Position numbers and translations under genes: made by a program
Source: Phycisphaerales bacterium
GTDB taxonomy: Bacteria; Planctomycetota; Phycisphaerae; Phycisphaerales; SM1A02
Assembly (NCBI GenBank): GCA_029260575.1
Contig: JAJDDB010000035.1
Span: 62,001-126,000 of the forward strand
Length of the DNA: 64,000 nucleotides
Direction: 5' to 3'
In this document: one piece after another, positions 1 through 8,792 of the stretch
Position numbering within the stretch: position 1 is the first letter of the stretch
Layout of the letters: each line of letters starts with the position of its first letter
The notes under the pieces: generated by a model
What the model saw: only the letters and a program-made list of their open reading frames with translations
The model's database searches: none
What the model was told of the DNA's origin: nothing

Positions 1-1949
1 CAAGCAGGGCAATTACACGCTATGCATTCGAAGAGAAGCTGCCGATTCGCGATCGGGTCAACCTGTTTTGCGATGTGTGTGATGCGATCCAGCACGGCCA
101 TGAAAAGGGAATTCTGCACCGTGACCTGAAGCCGGACAATCTGCTAGTGAATGCGGAAGGTCAGGTCAAAGTCATTGATTTCGGCGTTGCTCGCGCGCTG
201 ACTGACGATCTCGGCGGCCCGCAACACACCAGCACCGGTCAGATCGTCGGCACGATTTATTACATGAGTCCGGAACAAGTCGATGCGGATTCTTCGCACC
301 TCGATGCACGCAGCGATGTGTATTCACTCGGCGTCGTGCTGTATGAACTGCTGACCGGCCGGCTCCCGTACACGTTCAAGGGAACGTCGATCGTCTCCGC
401 TGCGCGCGTTATTCGAGACGCTGCTGTGACGCGCCCTTCCAAACACGTGCATGCGCTGAAAGGTGATCTGGATTCGATTCTGCTCAAGGCTCTTTCAAAA
501 CGGCGTGACAATCGATACGCAACCGTCGCGGACCTCATGGCTGACCTGCGCCGCTATCTCAACAGTGAACCGCTGCTGACCCGCAGAACCGCATCGCTGT
601 ATCTCGTGCGGCATTCCGCAGATCGATTCATGTTGCGGCACCCGATTTCCGCTGCTTTGGTGACCCTCATGCTGGCGGGTCTTCTCGCAGAATTCCTCGG
701 TGTGCCGCTGATCTATAACTGGACAGGCGCGCACAAGCAGTACGTCAAACAGCTTAGCGCGTTGATTCCGATCGAAACAACCAGTGCAAGTTTCGATCAC
801 GTGCGCATAGTGCGCCTTGACGATGCGTCGGTTGCAAACGCAGCAGAGCGTGCACGCCAACTTGACGCGCCGGAGGTGCGCCCGGATGAAGACTGGTACA
901 GCATGCGCGTGCTGCACGGACGATTCATGCAACGACTTGCAGCAGCAGGCGTGCGCGTCCTTGCGTGGGATATCAACTTTGTTGATCCATATTCCTATGA
1001 CGCAGAGCTTGTAGCCGGCGTCAAAGCGATGCACGAAGCTGGCTCGCCGGTGGTCATTGCTGTGCCGACGTGGGTGCATGATGCAGAAGGCTATCCGCAG
1101 ATCACGCGCGTTCTTGTTCCGCATGTCCGCTGGGGCTGCACAAGTGCCTGGTTTGATGATGCAGCGCCATGGGAAATCGAACTTGCGATCTATCGTCAGA
1201 CCGGCCAAACCATTGCGTCACTCGGGCTGAATACTGCATCTGCATGGTGGCATCCCGACTGGAAGCCGGCATATGTCTTTGATCCAAACGAAGACAGCGT
1301 CCTTCGAATCGATTTCTACCGGTCGCTGCAGGACAACCCGTCCGTGCGTGTGCCGCTTGGTCAGGCTCGTCGCATCACACTGACTTCGAATTGGATCGCT
1401 GACACAGCTGATGCAGACTTCGGAATCTTCGAAGATGACTTCATCGGATACTTCGGATTTCCCATCCCCAGTGATGCTGTGCTGGATGCATCGAGTGTTT
1501 CCTACGATTGGGTGTTTCAGGCAACCGACAACGAATTGCGTGATACATTGCGTGGCAAGGCAGTCTTTGTTGGTGATTTTCGATCCGAAGCGGGTGATCA
1601 CTATCCTCTCTCTGACGGTCGAGACCTGCACGGTTGTTACGGCCATGCTGCGGCAGTTGAGGCAATGCTGCAGGGCAGTGTGATTCTCGATGAGCGCACA
1701 TCGCTTTCCCGGATCGGCATAGTCGTGTTCGCGCTGTTTGGTCTGCTGATCGGATGGTCCTGCGCCAACCGGCCCGTCGTGCGCTTCGTGATTCTGTCGG
1801 TGCTCGCAGTGCTGCTGGCACTGGCTGCAGTTACAAGCTATCGCAATTTTCAATACATCATGAATCCGTTTGTTCCGTTCCTGGGTGCCGTACTTGCATG
1901 CGAGATCGGCGCTCGGATTACCAGGCTCCGACGGAGCTATTTTGCCTAA
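1..1949 (+). CDS. Serine/threonine protein kinase with CHASE2 sensor domain, 5' end outside the window
   Basis: This membrane receptor kinase would phosphorylate Ser/Thr residues in the cytoplasm in response to something sensed outside the membrane. The reading frame is open from base 3, so the start codon and the ATP-binding lobe lie upstream; 648 residues are visible. The catalytic loop HRDLKPDN (117-140) and the metal-binding IDFGVAR (about 174-194) are intact, followed by the activation segment GTIYYMSPEQ. After the kinase lobe come one hydrophobic segment (about 645-720), a CHASE2-like extracytoplasmic region (about 760-1690) and three more membrane segments at the C terminus. This is the usual kinase-TM-CHASE2-3TM order, common in planctomycetes. 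An internal GTG at 75 is not the real start because it would remove part of the kinase core. The next gene follows after 16 bases with a strong ribosome site, so the two may be co-transcribed. Confidence 0.93.
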   Translation, partial: SRAITRYAFEEKLPIRDRVNLFCDVCDAIQHGHEKGILHRDLKPDNLLVNAEGQVKVIDFGVARALTDDLGGPQHTSTGQIVGTIYYMSPEQVDADSSHLDARSDVYSLGVVLYELLTGRLPYTFKGTSIVSAARVIRDAAVTRPSKHVHALKGDLDSILLKALSKRRDNRYATVADLMADLRRYLNSEPLLTRRTASLYLVRHSADRFMLRHPISAALVTLMLAGLLAEFLGVPLIYNWTGAHKQYVKQLSALIPIETTSASFDHVRIVRLDDASVANAAERARQLDAPEVRPDEDWYSMRVLHGRFMQRLAAAGVRVLAWDINFVDPYSYDAELVAGVKAMHEAGSPVVIAVPTWVHDAEGYPQITRVLVPHVRWGCTSAWFDDAAPWEIELAIYRQTGQTIASLGLNTASAWWHPDWKPAYVFDPNEDSVLRIDFYRSLQDNPSVRVPLGQARRITLTSNWIADTADADFGIFEDDFIGYFGFPIPSDAVLDASSVSYDWVFQATDNELRDTLRGKAVFVGDFRSEAGDHYPLSDGRDLHGCYGHAAAVEAMLQGSVILDERTSLSRIGIVVFALFGLLIGWSCANRPVVRFVILSVLAVLLALAAVTSYRNFQYIMNPFVPFLGAVLACEIGARITRLRRSYFA

Positions 1950-1965
1950 TGGAGGAAAGAAAATC

Positions 1966-2664
1966 ATGACACGTAAAACACTCGCGCCAACCTTCCTGAT
2001 CATTGTGCTGCTGGGATGTGTGAGTATTGCCTGGCAAGCACAGTTTCCCACGCAGACTGCAGGTAGTGCTGTGGCTGCGCAAGCTACTACAGCATCAAAA
2101 ATTGTCCTTAAGGATCCGTCAAAGAAGATCGTTGTCTTCGATGCGGTCGCGTTTACCGTAACCAAAGAAATCGATGGCAAGGAACACATATATGAGTTCC
2201 TGCTCGGCCCGCATCCGATCAGCACAGCCCCCGCCAGCGGCTGGTTCATTGAAGACGCGGGGCAACCACTCACGTTCTACCTCGAATCCGGCTACGTATA
2301 TGTCACACATTCTGTAGATGGTGCATTATCCAACCAGCCTGCCGCTGCGTTGGATGAAACAACTCGCCCGCGCGTGCGCACCAAGCGCGTCCTTGCACAA
2401 GGCAAAGGCACGATCATGCTTGTGCAGGCCTTTGAAAATTCTGAACGCGTTTTCGCGCTTGAGCTTGATTCAGGTCACACAGTCAACGTGAAAGGGCTCT
2501 CAAAAGGCGCTCAAGAAGAAAACCTGAATATGGCCCAATTCTGCACTATTACAGAGAGCGGCGAAGTCAATAATCCTGCGACGATTAGTGCGAATCCTGA
2601 GCCAAAGCAGTTCAAGGATACTGTCATCATCGTTGCTGGCAGCTTCGGATTGAACGTGCCGTAA
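1966..2664 (+). CDS. Exported protein of unknown function
   Basis: The 232-residue product begins with a positively charged end and a hydrophobic stretch (LAPTFLIIVLLGCVSIAW), so it is probably exported, as a lipoprotein (LLGC could be a lipobox) or with a membrane anchor. The remainder looks like a soluble beta-rich domain with no motif I recognise. ATG 1966 was chosen because GGAGGAAAG lies 7-15 bases upstream; the frame stays open further 5' but only through the end of the kinase gene. The tight spacing to the CHASE2 kinase suggests one transcript, and the exported protein could work with that sensor, which is inference only. A strong hairpin follows the stop codon. Confidence 0.75.
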   Translation: MTRKTLAPTFLIIVLLGCVSIAWQAQFPTQTAGSAVAAQATTASKIVLKDPSKKIVVFDAVAFTVTKEIDGKEHIYEFLLGPHPISTAPASGWFIEDAGQPLTFYLESGYVYVTHSVDGALSNQPAAALDETTRPRVRTKRVLAQGKGTIMLVQAFENSERVFALELDSGHTVNVKGLSKGAQEENLNMAQFCTITESGEVNNPATISANPEPKQFKDTVIIVAGSFGLNVP

Positions 2665-2704
2665 TCGACAAGCGTCATGATGCGAAACGACCGACGATTT
2701 CAAC

Positions 2705-2731
2705 AGGCCGGCCGCATTCGGGCCGGCCTTT
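2705..2731. terminator. Hairpin terminator between convergent genes
   Basis: AGGCCGGCC and GGCCGGCCT form a perfect 9-bp stem around a 7-base loop, followed by TTT on the plus strand. It lies between the end of the exported-protein gene and the end of ppdK, which converge here. The plus-strand orientation fits best because the T-run is on that side. Confidence 0.7.
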
Positions 2732-2742
2732 CGATTGCGCGT

Positions 2743-5472
2743 TTACTTCGACGCCTCTTCCAATACAACCTGCGCCGCAACCAGCCGTGCAATCGGCACG
2801 CGGAACGGTGAACAACTGACGTAATCCAATCCAACCTTGTGGAAGAACCGTACGCTTGACGGATCGCCGCCGTGCTCGCCGCAGATGCCGAGCTTCAGAT
2901 CACGCTTGGTCGCTCGCCCATCCACACAGGATTTCTTCACAAGCTGGCCGACACCTTCCACATCCAGCCGCTGGAACGGATCAACTGGAAGTATCTCATC
3001 TTCCAGATAGTCCGGCAGGAAGCTGTTGATGTCATCGCGACTGAATCCGAACGTCAGTTGTGTCAGATCGTTCGTGCCGAAGCTGAAGAAGTCCGCAACT
3101 TCCGCAATGCCGCCAGATGTCAACGCAGCCCGCGGAATCTCGATCATTGTCCCAATCGGAATCTCCAGTTTGCCTGTGAACTTCTTTACCTTCTTCACAT
3201 CCACAATCACCTGCTCGGTGCGCTCGCGCAGCAACGCCAACTCTTCGCGCGTGCCGATCAATGGGATCATAATTTCCGGCTTCGCATCCACTTTCTTCTT
3301 TCGGCAGTTGATCGTCGCCTCCACGATCGCGCGCACCTGCATCTCCAGAATTTCCGGATACGTAACCGCAAGCCGGCACCCGCGATGGCCAAGCATCGGG
3401 TTCATCTCGCTCAGCCCATGTACGCGCTGCTGCAAACGCTTCAGCGTAATGTCCATTTCCGCTGCCAGTGCCTTCTGCGCATCGCGCTCGTGCGGCAGGA
3501 ATTCATGCAACGGCGGATCAAGCAGGCGAATCGTCACCGGAAGACCCTTCATCGCTTTAAAGATCCCCTCGAAATCACGCCGTTGGTACGGCAGCAGTTT
3601 TGTCAGCGCCTTCTCACGCTCAACCTTCGTCTCCGAAAGAATCATCCGTCGCATCCAGCCGATGCGATCCTCTTCAAAGAACATGTGCTCGGTTCGGCAC
3701 AGGCCGATGCCTTCGGCTCCAAACTCACGCGCCCGTTTGGCGTCCCGAGGTGTGTCCGCATTCGTGCGCACCTTCAGTCGGCGGTGTTTATCCGCCCACT
3801 TCATTACGGTTTCAAAATCACCGCTGAGTTTGGGCTGCTCTCGTTCGACTGCACCGACAATCACCTCGCCGGTCGAACCATCAATCGAGAAAACATCTTT
3901 CACGCCGAATTTCTTCCCATTGACAGTCACCGTCTTCTTCTTGGCGTCAATCTGCAGCACGCCAGCCCCGGCAACACAGCACTTGCCCCACCCACGCGCC
4001 ACCACCGCAGCGTGGCTGGTCATCCCGCCCGTCGATGTCAGAATGCCAACGGCTGTGTGCATGCCGTCAACGTCTTCTGGACTGGTTTCCTTACGAACAA
4101 GCAGAACCTGTTCGCCATCAGCAGTGCGCTTGACGACTTCATCCGCGGAAAATGCGAGCTTGCCCGTCGCAGCGCCAGGTGATGCAGGTAAACCCGTTGC
4201 GATCACTTCTGCGTTGCGCTTGGCCTTGGCCGCGAAGTGCGGCAACAACACTTGCGTCAAGTCTTCAGCAGGAATGCGCAGCAGCGCCTGCGTTTCATTG
4301 ATCAACTTCTGCTTGACCATTTCCACAGCAATGCGCACCGCTGCAGCACCTGTGCGCTTGCCCGTGCGCGTCTGCAGCATGTACAGCTTGCCGCGCTCGA
4401 TCGTAAATTCAATGTCCTGCATGTCGCGGTAATGTTGCTCGAGCGTGTCTTTGATCTCGATCAGCCGGGCATGCACGCCTTTGTTCCAACGCGACATTTC
4501 CTTGACCGGCCGGGGTGTACGAATACCGGCGACAACGTCTTCGCCCTGAGCGTTAACAAGAAATTCGCCGTAGAATTTATCTTCACCGGTCGATGGGTCA
4601 CGAGTGAAGGCAACGCCTGTTCCCGAATCATCGCCCATGTTTCCGAACACCATCGCCTGCACATTCACCGCAGTGCCGCGAAGCCCGGTGATCTCGTTGA
4701 TCTCGCGATAGCGCTTTGCACGGGTCGTGTTCCAACTCTTGAACACCGCTTCAATAGCAAGCTCAAGCTGGCGCATCGGATCCTGTGGGAATGCTGAACC
4801 CACGTGTTTCTTGTACACATCCTGATAGGCGGCGCACAGCGCGACTATGCCCTGTTCGGGCACATCCGTGTCAAGCTCCACCTTGTACTTCTTCTTGATC
4901 TTGTCGAACGCAGCTTCGAACGCTTCATGGTCCACGCCCATGACGACATCGCCGTACATGTTGATCAACCGCCTGTACGCGTCATACGCAAACCGCCGGT
5001 TCCCGGTGATGATCGCAAGCCCCTCAACTGCCTTGTCATTCAGCCCGAGATTCAGCACCGTATCCATCATGCCCGGCATCGAAACCGCAGCGCCGCTGCG
5101 CACCGAAACCAGCAGCGGGTTATCGACCGAATCAAATTGTTTGCCGGTTTCCTTCTCAAGCGTGCGCACATTGTCGCGCACCGCGTCCATCAGCCCTTTG
5201 GGCATGGACTGCTTCTGCTCGTAATACCCCTCGCAGACCTCGGTGGTAATCGTAAACCCGGGCGGGACAGGCAGACCGATCGAACTCATCTCCGCAAGGT
5301 TCGCGCCTTTGCCGCCGAGCAGTTGCTTCTGGGAGCTGTCACCATCCGTGCGGCTGCGCCCGAAGTAATACACCATCTTCGGTTTCGACGCGCTCCTGGT
5401 GGAGCCGCTGCGCTTTGAAGTTGTGGGTGAAGAAGGGGAAGTCGTCGCCGTAGGTGGCGTCATATGCGTCAT
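2743..5472 (-). CDS. ppdK: Pyruvate, phosphate dikinase
   Basis: PPDK interconverts pyruvate, ATP and phosphate with phosphoenolpyruvate, AMP and pyrophosphate in the cytoplasm, linking glycolysis and gluconeogenesis. The 909-residue product has normal family length with a short Ser/Thr/Pro-rich N-terminal extension of about 30 residues. The ATP-grasp domain begins with LLGGKGANLAEM. The phosphohistidine domain has GGMTSHAAVVARGWG with the catalytic His near residue 487. The PEP-binding barrel ends with GICGEHGGDP, which carries the catalytic Cys near residue 863. The start at 5472 has a purine-rich AGAGAAAG upstream. The gene stands alone, divergent from pabB. The pyrophosphate-dependent family fits better than PEP synthase because the order and spacing of motifs are those of PPDK. 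Confidence 0.97.
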   Translation of the reverse strand: MTHMTPPTATTSPSSPTTSKRSGSTRSASKPKMVYYFGRSRTDGDSSQKQLLGGKGANLAEMSSIGLPVPPGFTITTEVCEGYYEQKQSMPKGLMDAVRDNVRTLEKETGKQFDSVDNPLLVSVRSGAAVSMPGMMDTVLNLGLNDKAVEGLAIITGNRRFAYDAYRRLINMYGDVVMGVDHEAFEAAFDKIKKKYKVELDTDVPEQGIVALCAAYQDVYKKHVGSAFPQDPMRQLELAIEAVFKSWNTTRAKRYREINEITGLRGTAVNVQAMVFGNMGDDSGTGVAFTRDPSTGEDKFYGEFLVNAQGEDVVAGIRTPRPVKEMSRWNKGVHARLIEIKDTLEQHYRDMQDIEFTIERGKLYMLQTRTGKRTGAAAVRIAVEMVKQKLINETQALLRIPAEDLTQVLLPHFAAKAKRNAEVIATGLPASPGAATGKLAFSADEVVKRTADGEQVLLVRKETSPEDVDGMHTAVGILTSTGGMTSHAAVVARGWGKCCVAGAGVLQIDAKKKTVTVNGKKFGVKDVFSIDGSTGEVIVGAVEREQPKLSGDFETVMKWADKHRRLKVRTNADTPRDAKRAREFGAEGIGLCRTEHMFFEEDRIGWMRRMILSETKVEREKALTKLLPYQRRDFEGIFKAMKGLPVTIRLLDPPLHEFLPHERDAQKALAAEMDITLKRLQQRVHGLSEMNPMLGHRGCRLAVTYPEILEMQVRAIVEATINCRKKKVDAKPEIMIPLIGTREELALLRERTEQVIVDVKKVKKFTGKLEIPIGTMIEIPRAALTSGGIAEVADFFSFGTNDLTQLTFGFSRDDINSFLPDYLEDEILPVDPFQRLDVEGVGQLVKKSCVDGRATKRDLKLGICGEHGGDPSSVRFFHKVGLDYVSCSPFRVPIARLVAAQVVLEEASK

Positions 5473-5626
5473 CTTTCTCTATAGAAGGTACAAACCCCGA
5501 GCAAAACGGGTTCGAGAGTGTATCAGGCAAACCTGCACGTTCAATGAATGCGGGTTGTTTGATCGTATTCAGCCCTGCCCCCCACGTGAACTGCGGAACC
5601 CCAGTAGCGGCCGTATCATCGTCGCT

Positions 5627-7018
5627 GTGACCGATCTCCTCCGCTCACATTCCGCAGACCTGTCCGCTCAGCCGCTGCATGCACTGGACCACTGGCCAGT
5701 CGATCGACCGCTGCTGTTGGCTCACAGCGCACCGTCGGACTCACCCTGGAGCCAACGATCAATCCTCGCAGCGCCGCAGACATTTCTGTCCATCGACCAC
5801 ACCGGCGCATCGTGGAAGTACGGCCCCGCGCTGTTTGATGTACACGAACTTGCCACCGATCCACTTGATGTCCTGCAGCACGCACTTGATGCAACGCGCC
5901 ACGCTCCCGGGCTCTGGATCGGTTACCTCAGCTACGACCTCGGCCGCATCATCGAACCAACCGCCTGTGCTGCTGAGCATGACAATGCGGCGCCTGATGA
6001 TCGACAGTGGCCGCTGCTAGAGTTCGCATGGTGTCCAGCTGCAACGATCAATGACGCAGCGCAGGCGGAATCGCCATCCGCTGTTTGCGGCGAAGCACAC
6101 CCGCCCATCATTACTGACCTCCGTCCCAACCTCACACGCGATCAATACTGCAACTCGGTCGCGCACATCATCGACGCCATCGCAGCCGGCGACATCTTCC
6201 AGGCAAATTTCACGCAGCGCTTCACCGCTTCCTTCACCGGCTCTATGCGCCAGCTCGCAGTTGACGCCCTGCGGCGCAGCAGCGCGTGGTTCGGTGCCTA
6301 TCTCGAGTTGCCTGATGGTCGCAGTATCTGTTCACTCAGCCCCGAATTGTTCCTGCACGTTGATGGTACATCGCGCAGTGTTACAACCCGGCCGATCAAA
6401 GGTACCCGACCGCACGCCGCGCCCCCCGGTGAACTGCTGCACTCCGAAAAAGACATCGCCGAACTTACGATGATCATCGATCTCATGCGCAACGATCTTG
6501 GCCGTGTCTGTAAATTTGGCAGCGTGCGCGTGCCCAAACCGCGCATCATCGAATCGCACGCAGGCGTGCAACAGGGCGTCGGTGAAGTGACAGGCGTCTT
6601 GCGCGATACCTGCACGTTGACTGATCTGCTGCGTGCGACAATGCCCGCTGGTTCGATTACCGGGGCACCGAAAATAAGGGCCATGCAGATCATCGATGAG
6701 CTGGAAACAGTCCGGCGCGGTCCGTATTGCGGCGCGATCGGCGTCATCGACCCCTCAGGCAATGCAACGTTCAACGTCGCCATCCGCACAATGACAATCA
6801 CCGGCCTGCGCACGCCCGGACGATTCGATTCCTACGAACACGCGCAGCTCGACTATAGCGCCGGCGGCGGTATCATCGCCGATTCTGTACTCGAAGCGGA
6901 ATACCAGGAAATGCTCGACAAGACCGCCGTACTGCGCGACGCAATCACCAGATTCACGCCTCGCACTGAAGCCGCCCCTGAGTCTTCGAAGGCGCGGCTC
7001 GCACGACAACAGACCTAA
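5627..7018 (+). CDS. pabB: Aminodeoxychorismate synthase component I
   Basis: This enzyme converts chorismate and ammonia to 4-amino-4-deoxychorismate for folate synthesis. The 463-residue product contains the chorismate-binding domain in its C-terminal 270 residues, with SEKDIAELTMIIDLMRNDLG and PAGSITGAPKIRAMQIIDE. Residue 258 is the Lys of RPIKGTRP; Lys here (PIKGT) marks PabB, whereas anthranilate synthase TrpE has Ala (PIAGT). That separates the two otherwise similar enzymes. The start is uncertain. The frame is open back to 5399, but this would overlap ppdK; GTG 5627 gives a protein of normal length but has no clear Shine-Dalgarno. No glutaminase (pabA) gene or lyase (pabC) is next to it. 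Confidence 0.92.
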   Translation: MTDLLRSHSADLSAQPLHALDHWPVDRPLLLAHSAPSDSPWSQRSILAAPQTFLSIDHTGASWKYGPALFDVHELATDPLDVLQHALDATRHAPGLWIGYLSYDLGRIIEPTACAAEHDNAAPDDRQWPLLEFAWCPAATINDAAQAESPSAVCGEAHPPIITDLRPNLTRDQYCNSVAHIIDAIAAGDIFQANFTQRFTASFTGSMRQLAVDALRRSSAWFGAYLELPDGRSICSLSPELFLHVDGTSRSVTTRPIKGTRPHAAPPGELLHSEKDIAELTMIIDLMRNDLGRVCKFGSVRVPKPRIIESHAGVQQGVGEVTGVLRDTCTLTDLLRATMPAGSITGAPKIRAMQIIDELETVRRGPYCGAIGVIDPSGNATFNVAIRTMTITGLRTPGRFDSYEHAQLDYSAGGGIIADSVLEAEYQEMLDKTAVLRDAITRFTPRTEAAPESSKARLARQQT

Positions 7019-7047
7019 GAGCGCACATTAATTTCACGCCACACCAT

Positions 7048-7977
7048 TCACGCAATCCGGCGCTCATCGCCGGTCTCGCCGTCAGTGCGAACCATTCGCT
7101 GTCGCTTCAGTTGCTCGCGCTGCTGATCCGCAATGTATTTGCAGATCTGATCGACAACAAATTCCTGGTGGGCCGGATTGAATGAAAAATCAAACGCCAG
7201 CCCGCCATACGTGTGCTGCATCGAATCCATATGCGAATGCGTCAGTTTGCCTGTCGCGCAGATCGGCGTTGTCACACCCGGCGGAAGCCTGAAGCGCATC
7301 CAGAACACCTTATGCCGGCCGAGCGCCGCTGCATGTGTCGATGGCACACGAATGCCGACGCCGCCACCGCCGAGGTTGGTCAACTCCGCCATGAACTTCG
7401 GCCCGACTTCCGGCATCAATGATTCATCAAACGGCAGACATCCATCTGCCACATCGGAATTGTCCGAGCTGTGGTTCTCACAGGATTGCCCTTTGAATTG
7501 AATCTCGCATGCGCGCTCCGCGACCACAACCGACTTCGGGTCAAGAAGCGGCCACATCTCAACTTCCGGAAGGTTCAGGGTTGTAGTTTCAATTCGGTAG
7601 TAATGCCTGCGCTGACAGCGCTCGACATTTTCGGGCACCGAAATGCGCATGGCCGCCAGTGTTCGCGTGCTGTTGAGTTGATGTTCAACGGAGCCGAGTT
7701 TGATCGCGCGAAACATCCACCGATTCTGCCCGATGGCAAACAACGCAGCCAACTCGGCGCCGTCGTGCAGTTCTATTGCGCGACCTAGGGCCGAGGGTTG
7801 CTCGATGACAATTTCGTTGTCTGCGATGCTGAGCACACGCACACGCCACAGCAGATGCTGATGGTTTTGTTCTTCATCGTCGTCACGAAGCAGTGCGATT
7901 TCCATCGAGCCGTTGCGCTCGTGAAGCTGGTGCAGGCAACGACGCCACTCGTTGGTTCGGGAGCGATTCGCAGGCAC
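7048..7977 (-). CDS. PilZ-domain protein, YcgR-like (probable c-di-GMP receptor)
   Basis: PilZ proteins bind cyclic di-GMP and typically adjust motility or surface-polymer synthesis. In this 309-residue product an N-terminal beta-barrel region (about residues 20-120) precedes RRHYYRIET, which contains the RxxxR signature. The second signature, usually (D/N)xSxxG, reads LTNLGGGGVGI, so Ser is replaced by Gly; binding is plausible but not certain. The arrangement resembles the flagellar brake YcgR. GTG 7977 was chosen because GAGGGG sits about six bases upstream; an earlier TTG gives seven more residues. It is the last gene of a long minus-strand run, 81 bases after the methyltransferase stop. 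Confidence 0.72.
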   Translation of the reverse strand: MPANRSRTNEWRRCLHQLHERNGSMEIALLRDDDEEQNHQHLLWRVRVLSIADNEIVIEQPSALGRAIELHDGAELAALFAIGQNRWMFRAIKLGSVEHQLNSTRTLAAMRISVPENVERCQRRHYYRIETTTLNLPEVEMWPLLDPKSVVVAERACEIQFKGQSCENHSSDNSDVADGCLPFDESLMPEVGPKFMAELTNLGGGGVGIRVPSTHAAALGRHKVFWMRFRLPPGVTTPICATGKLTHSHMDSMQHTYGGLAFDFSFNPAHQEFVVDQICKYIADQQREQLKRQRMVRTDGETGDERRIA

Positions 7978-8078
7978 GGTGATCCCCTCTCGGTGCAATA
8001 GTTCCGATTTCGGTGGTATCGGCCTGCGCCCGCAGGTTCTTCATCCTGTCCGGATTTTACACACACCCGCTGCCTGCA

Positions 8079-8792
8079 TCACCGGTCAAGCAGCACCAAA
8101 TCCGCATCATTCAGCCGGCACGGACCCGATAATCCCGCAGCCAGCGCCGCCAGCCGAAGCGCGCCCGCTGTCCACAGCCGCAGCTTCCGATCATCATCGC
8201 GCAACACCCAGCACGATTCATCAATCGCGGCACCATGACGCAGCGCAAACACTGCGTCATCATCCGCCCACACGAGCTGCGCATCGCCGTCTTCACTGAT
8301 GCCGCTGAGCCAGTTGCCTTCGATCAGCTCCGGCCAGTTCTCGCGGGCAAGATCATCGAGCACAATCACTCCGCCGGTTTTCAACACTTCCGCGCAGCGC
8401 TTCAGCAACTGCACCGCCTGATCCACATCAAAAACAGTCATGAGCGTGTTCCCCAGACACAGCACCGCATCAAAGCTGTCTCCACGTGCTCCAATCGCTT
8501 CCGGCCACGCCTCAAGAAAATCCGCATGCACAAGTTCCGCACAAGCGACGTGCTCCTGCAATTCGATCGCACATTGCTGCAGCGCATCAGCATCGCTGTC
8601 GAGCCCGACACACGTATGGCCGGCCTGAGCAAGCGGAACCAATACGCGTCCGCTGCCACAACCGAGGTCCAGGACATGTTTCGATTCGGGACCGAGATGC
8701 TGCACAAGACCGGCGATCTGCCGATGTGAATGCTCATCTTCAAACGGGTTGTCATCATCGTCCGGCCGCGCGCCGTTGTGTACCGTTGTCAT
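8079..8792 (-). CDS. Class I SAM-dependent methyltransferase
   Basis: The 237-residue protein has the Rossmann methyltransferase signature VLDLGCGSGRVLVPLA (motif I) followed by an acidic residue at the end of strand 2 (GLDSD). Further motifs are the FDAVLCLGNT stretch and a helix with LLKRCAEVLKTGGVIVLDD. It is likely a small-molecule methyltransferase of the type-11/25 fold; the substrate cannot be read from sequence. Its start overlaps the stop of the transglutaminase gene by four bases (ATGA), indicating translational coupling in one operon. Confidence 0.85.
   Translation of the reverse strand: MTTVHNGARPDDDDNPFEDEHSHRQIAGLVQHLGPESKHVLDLGCGSGRVLVPLAQAGHTCVGLDSDADALQQCAIELQEHVACAELVHADFLEAWPEAIGARGDSFDAVLCLGNTLMTVFDVDQAVQLLKRCAEVLKTGGVIVLDDLARENWPELIEGNWLSGISEDGDAQLVWADDDAVFALRHGAAIDESCWVLRDDDRKLRLWTAGALRLAALAAGLSGPCRLNDADLVLLDR

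Noticed and set aside
2872-4432. Two long plus-strand open frames within ppdK
   Set aside because: They are opposite to a complete, highly recognisable pyruvate phosphate dikinase and have no ribosome site or domain.
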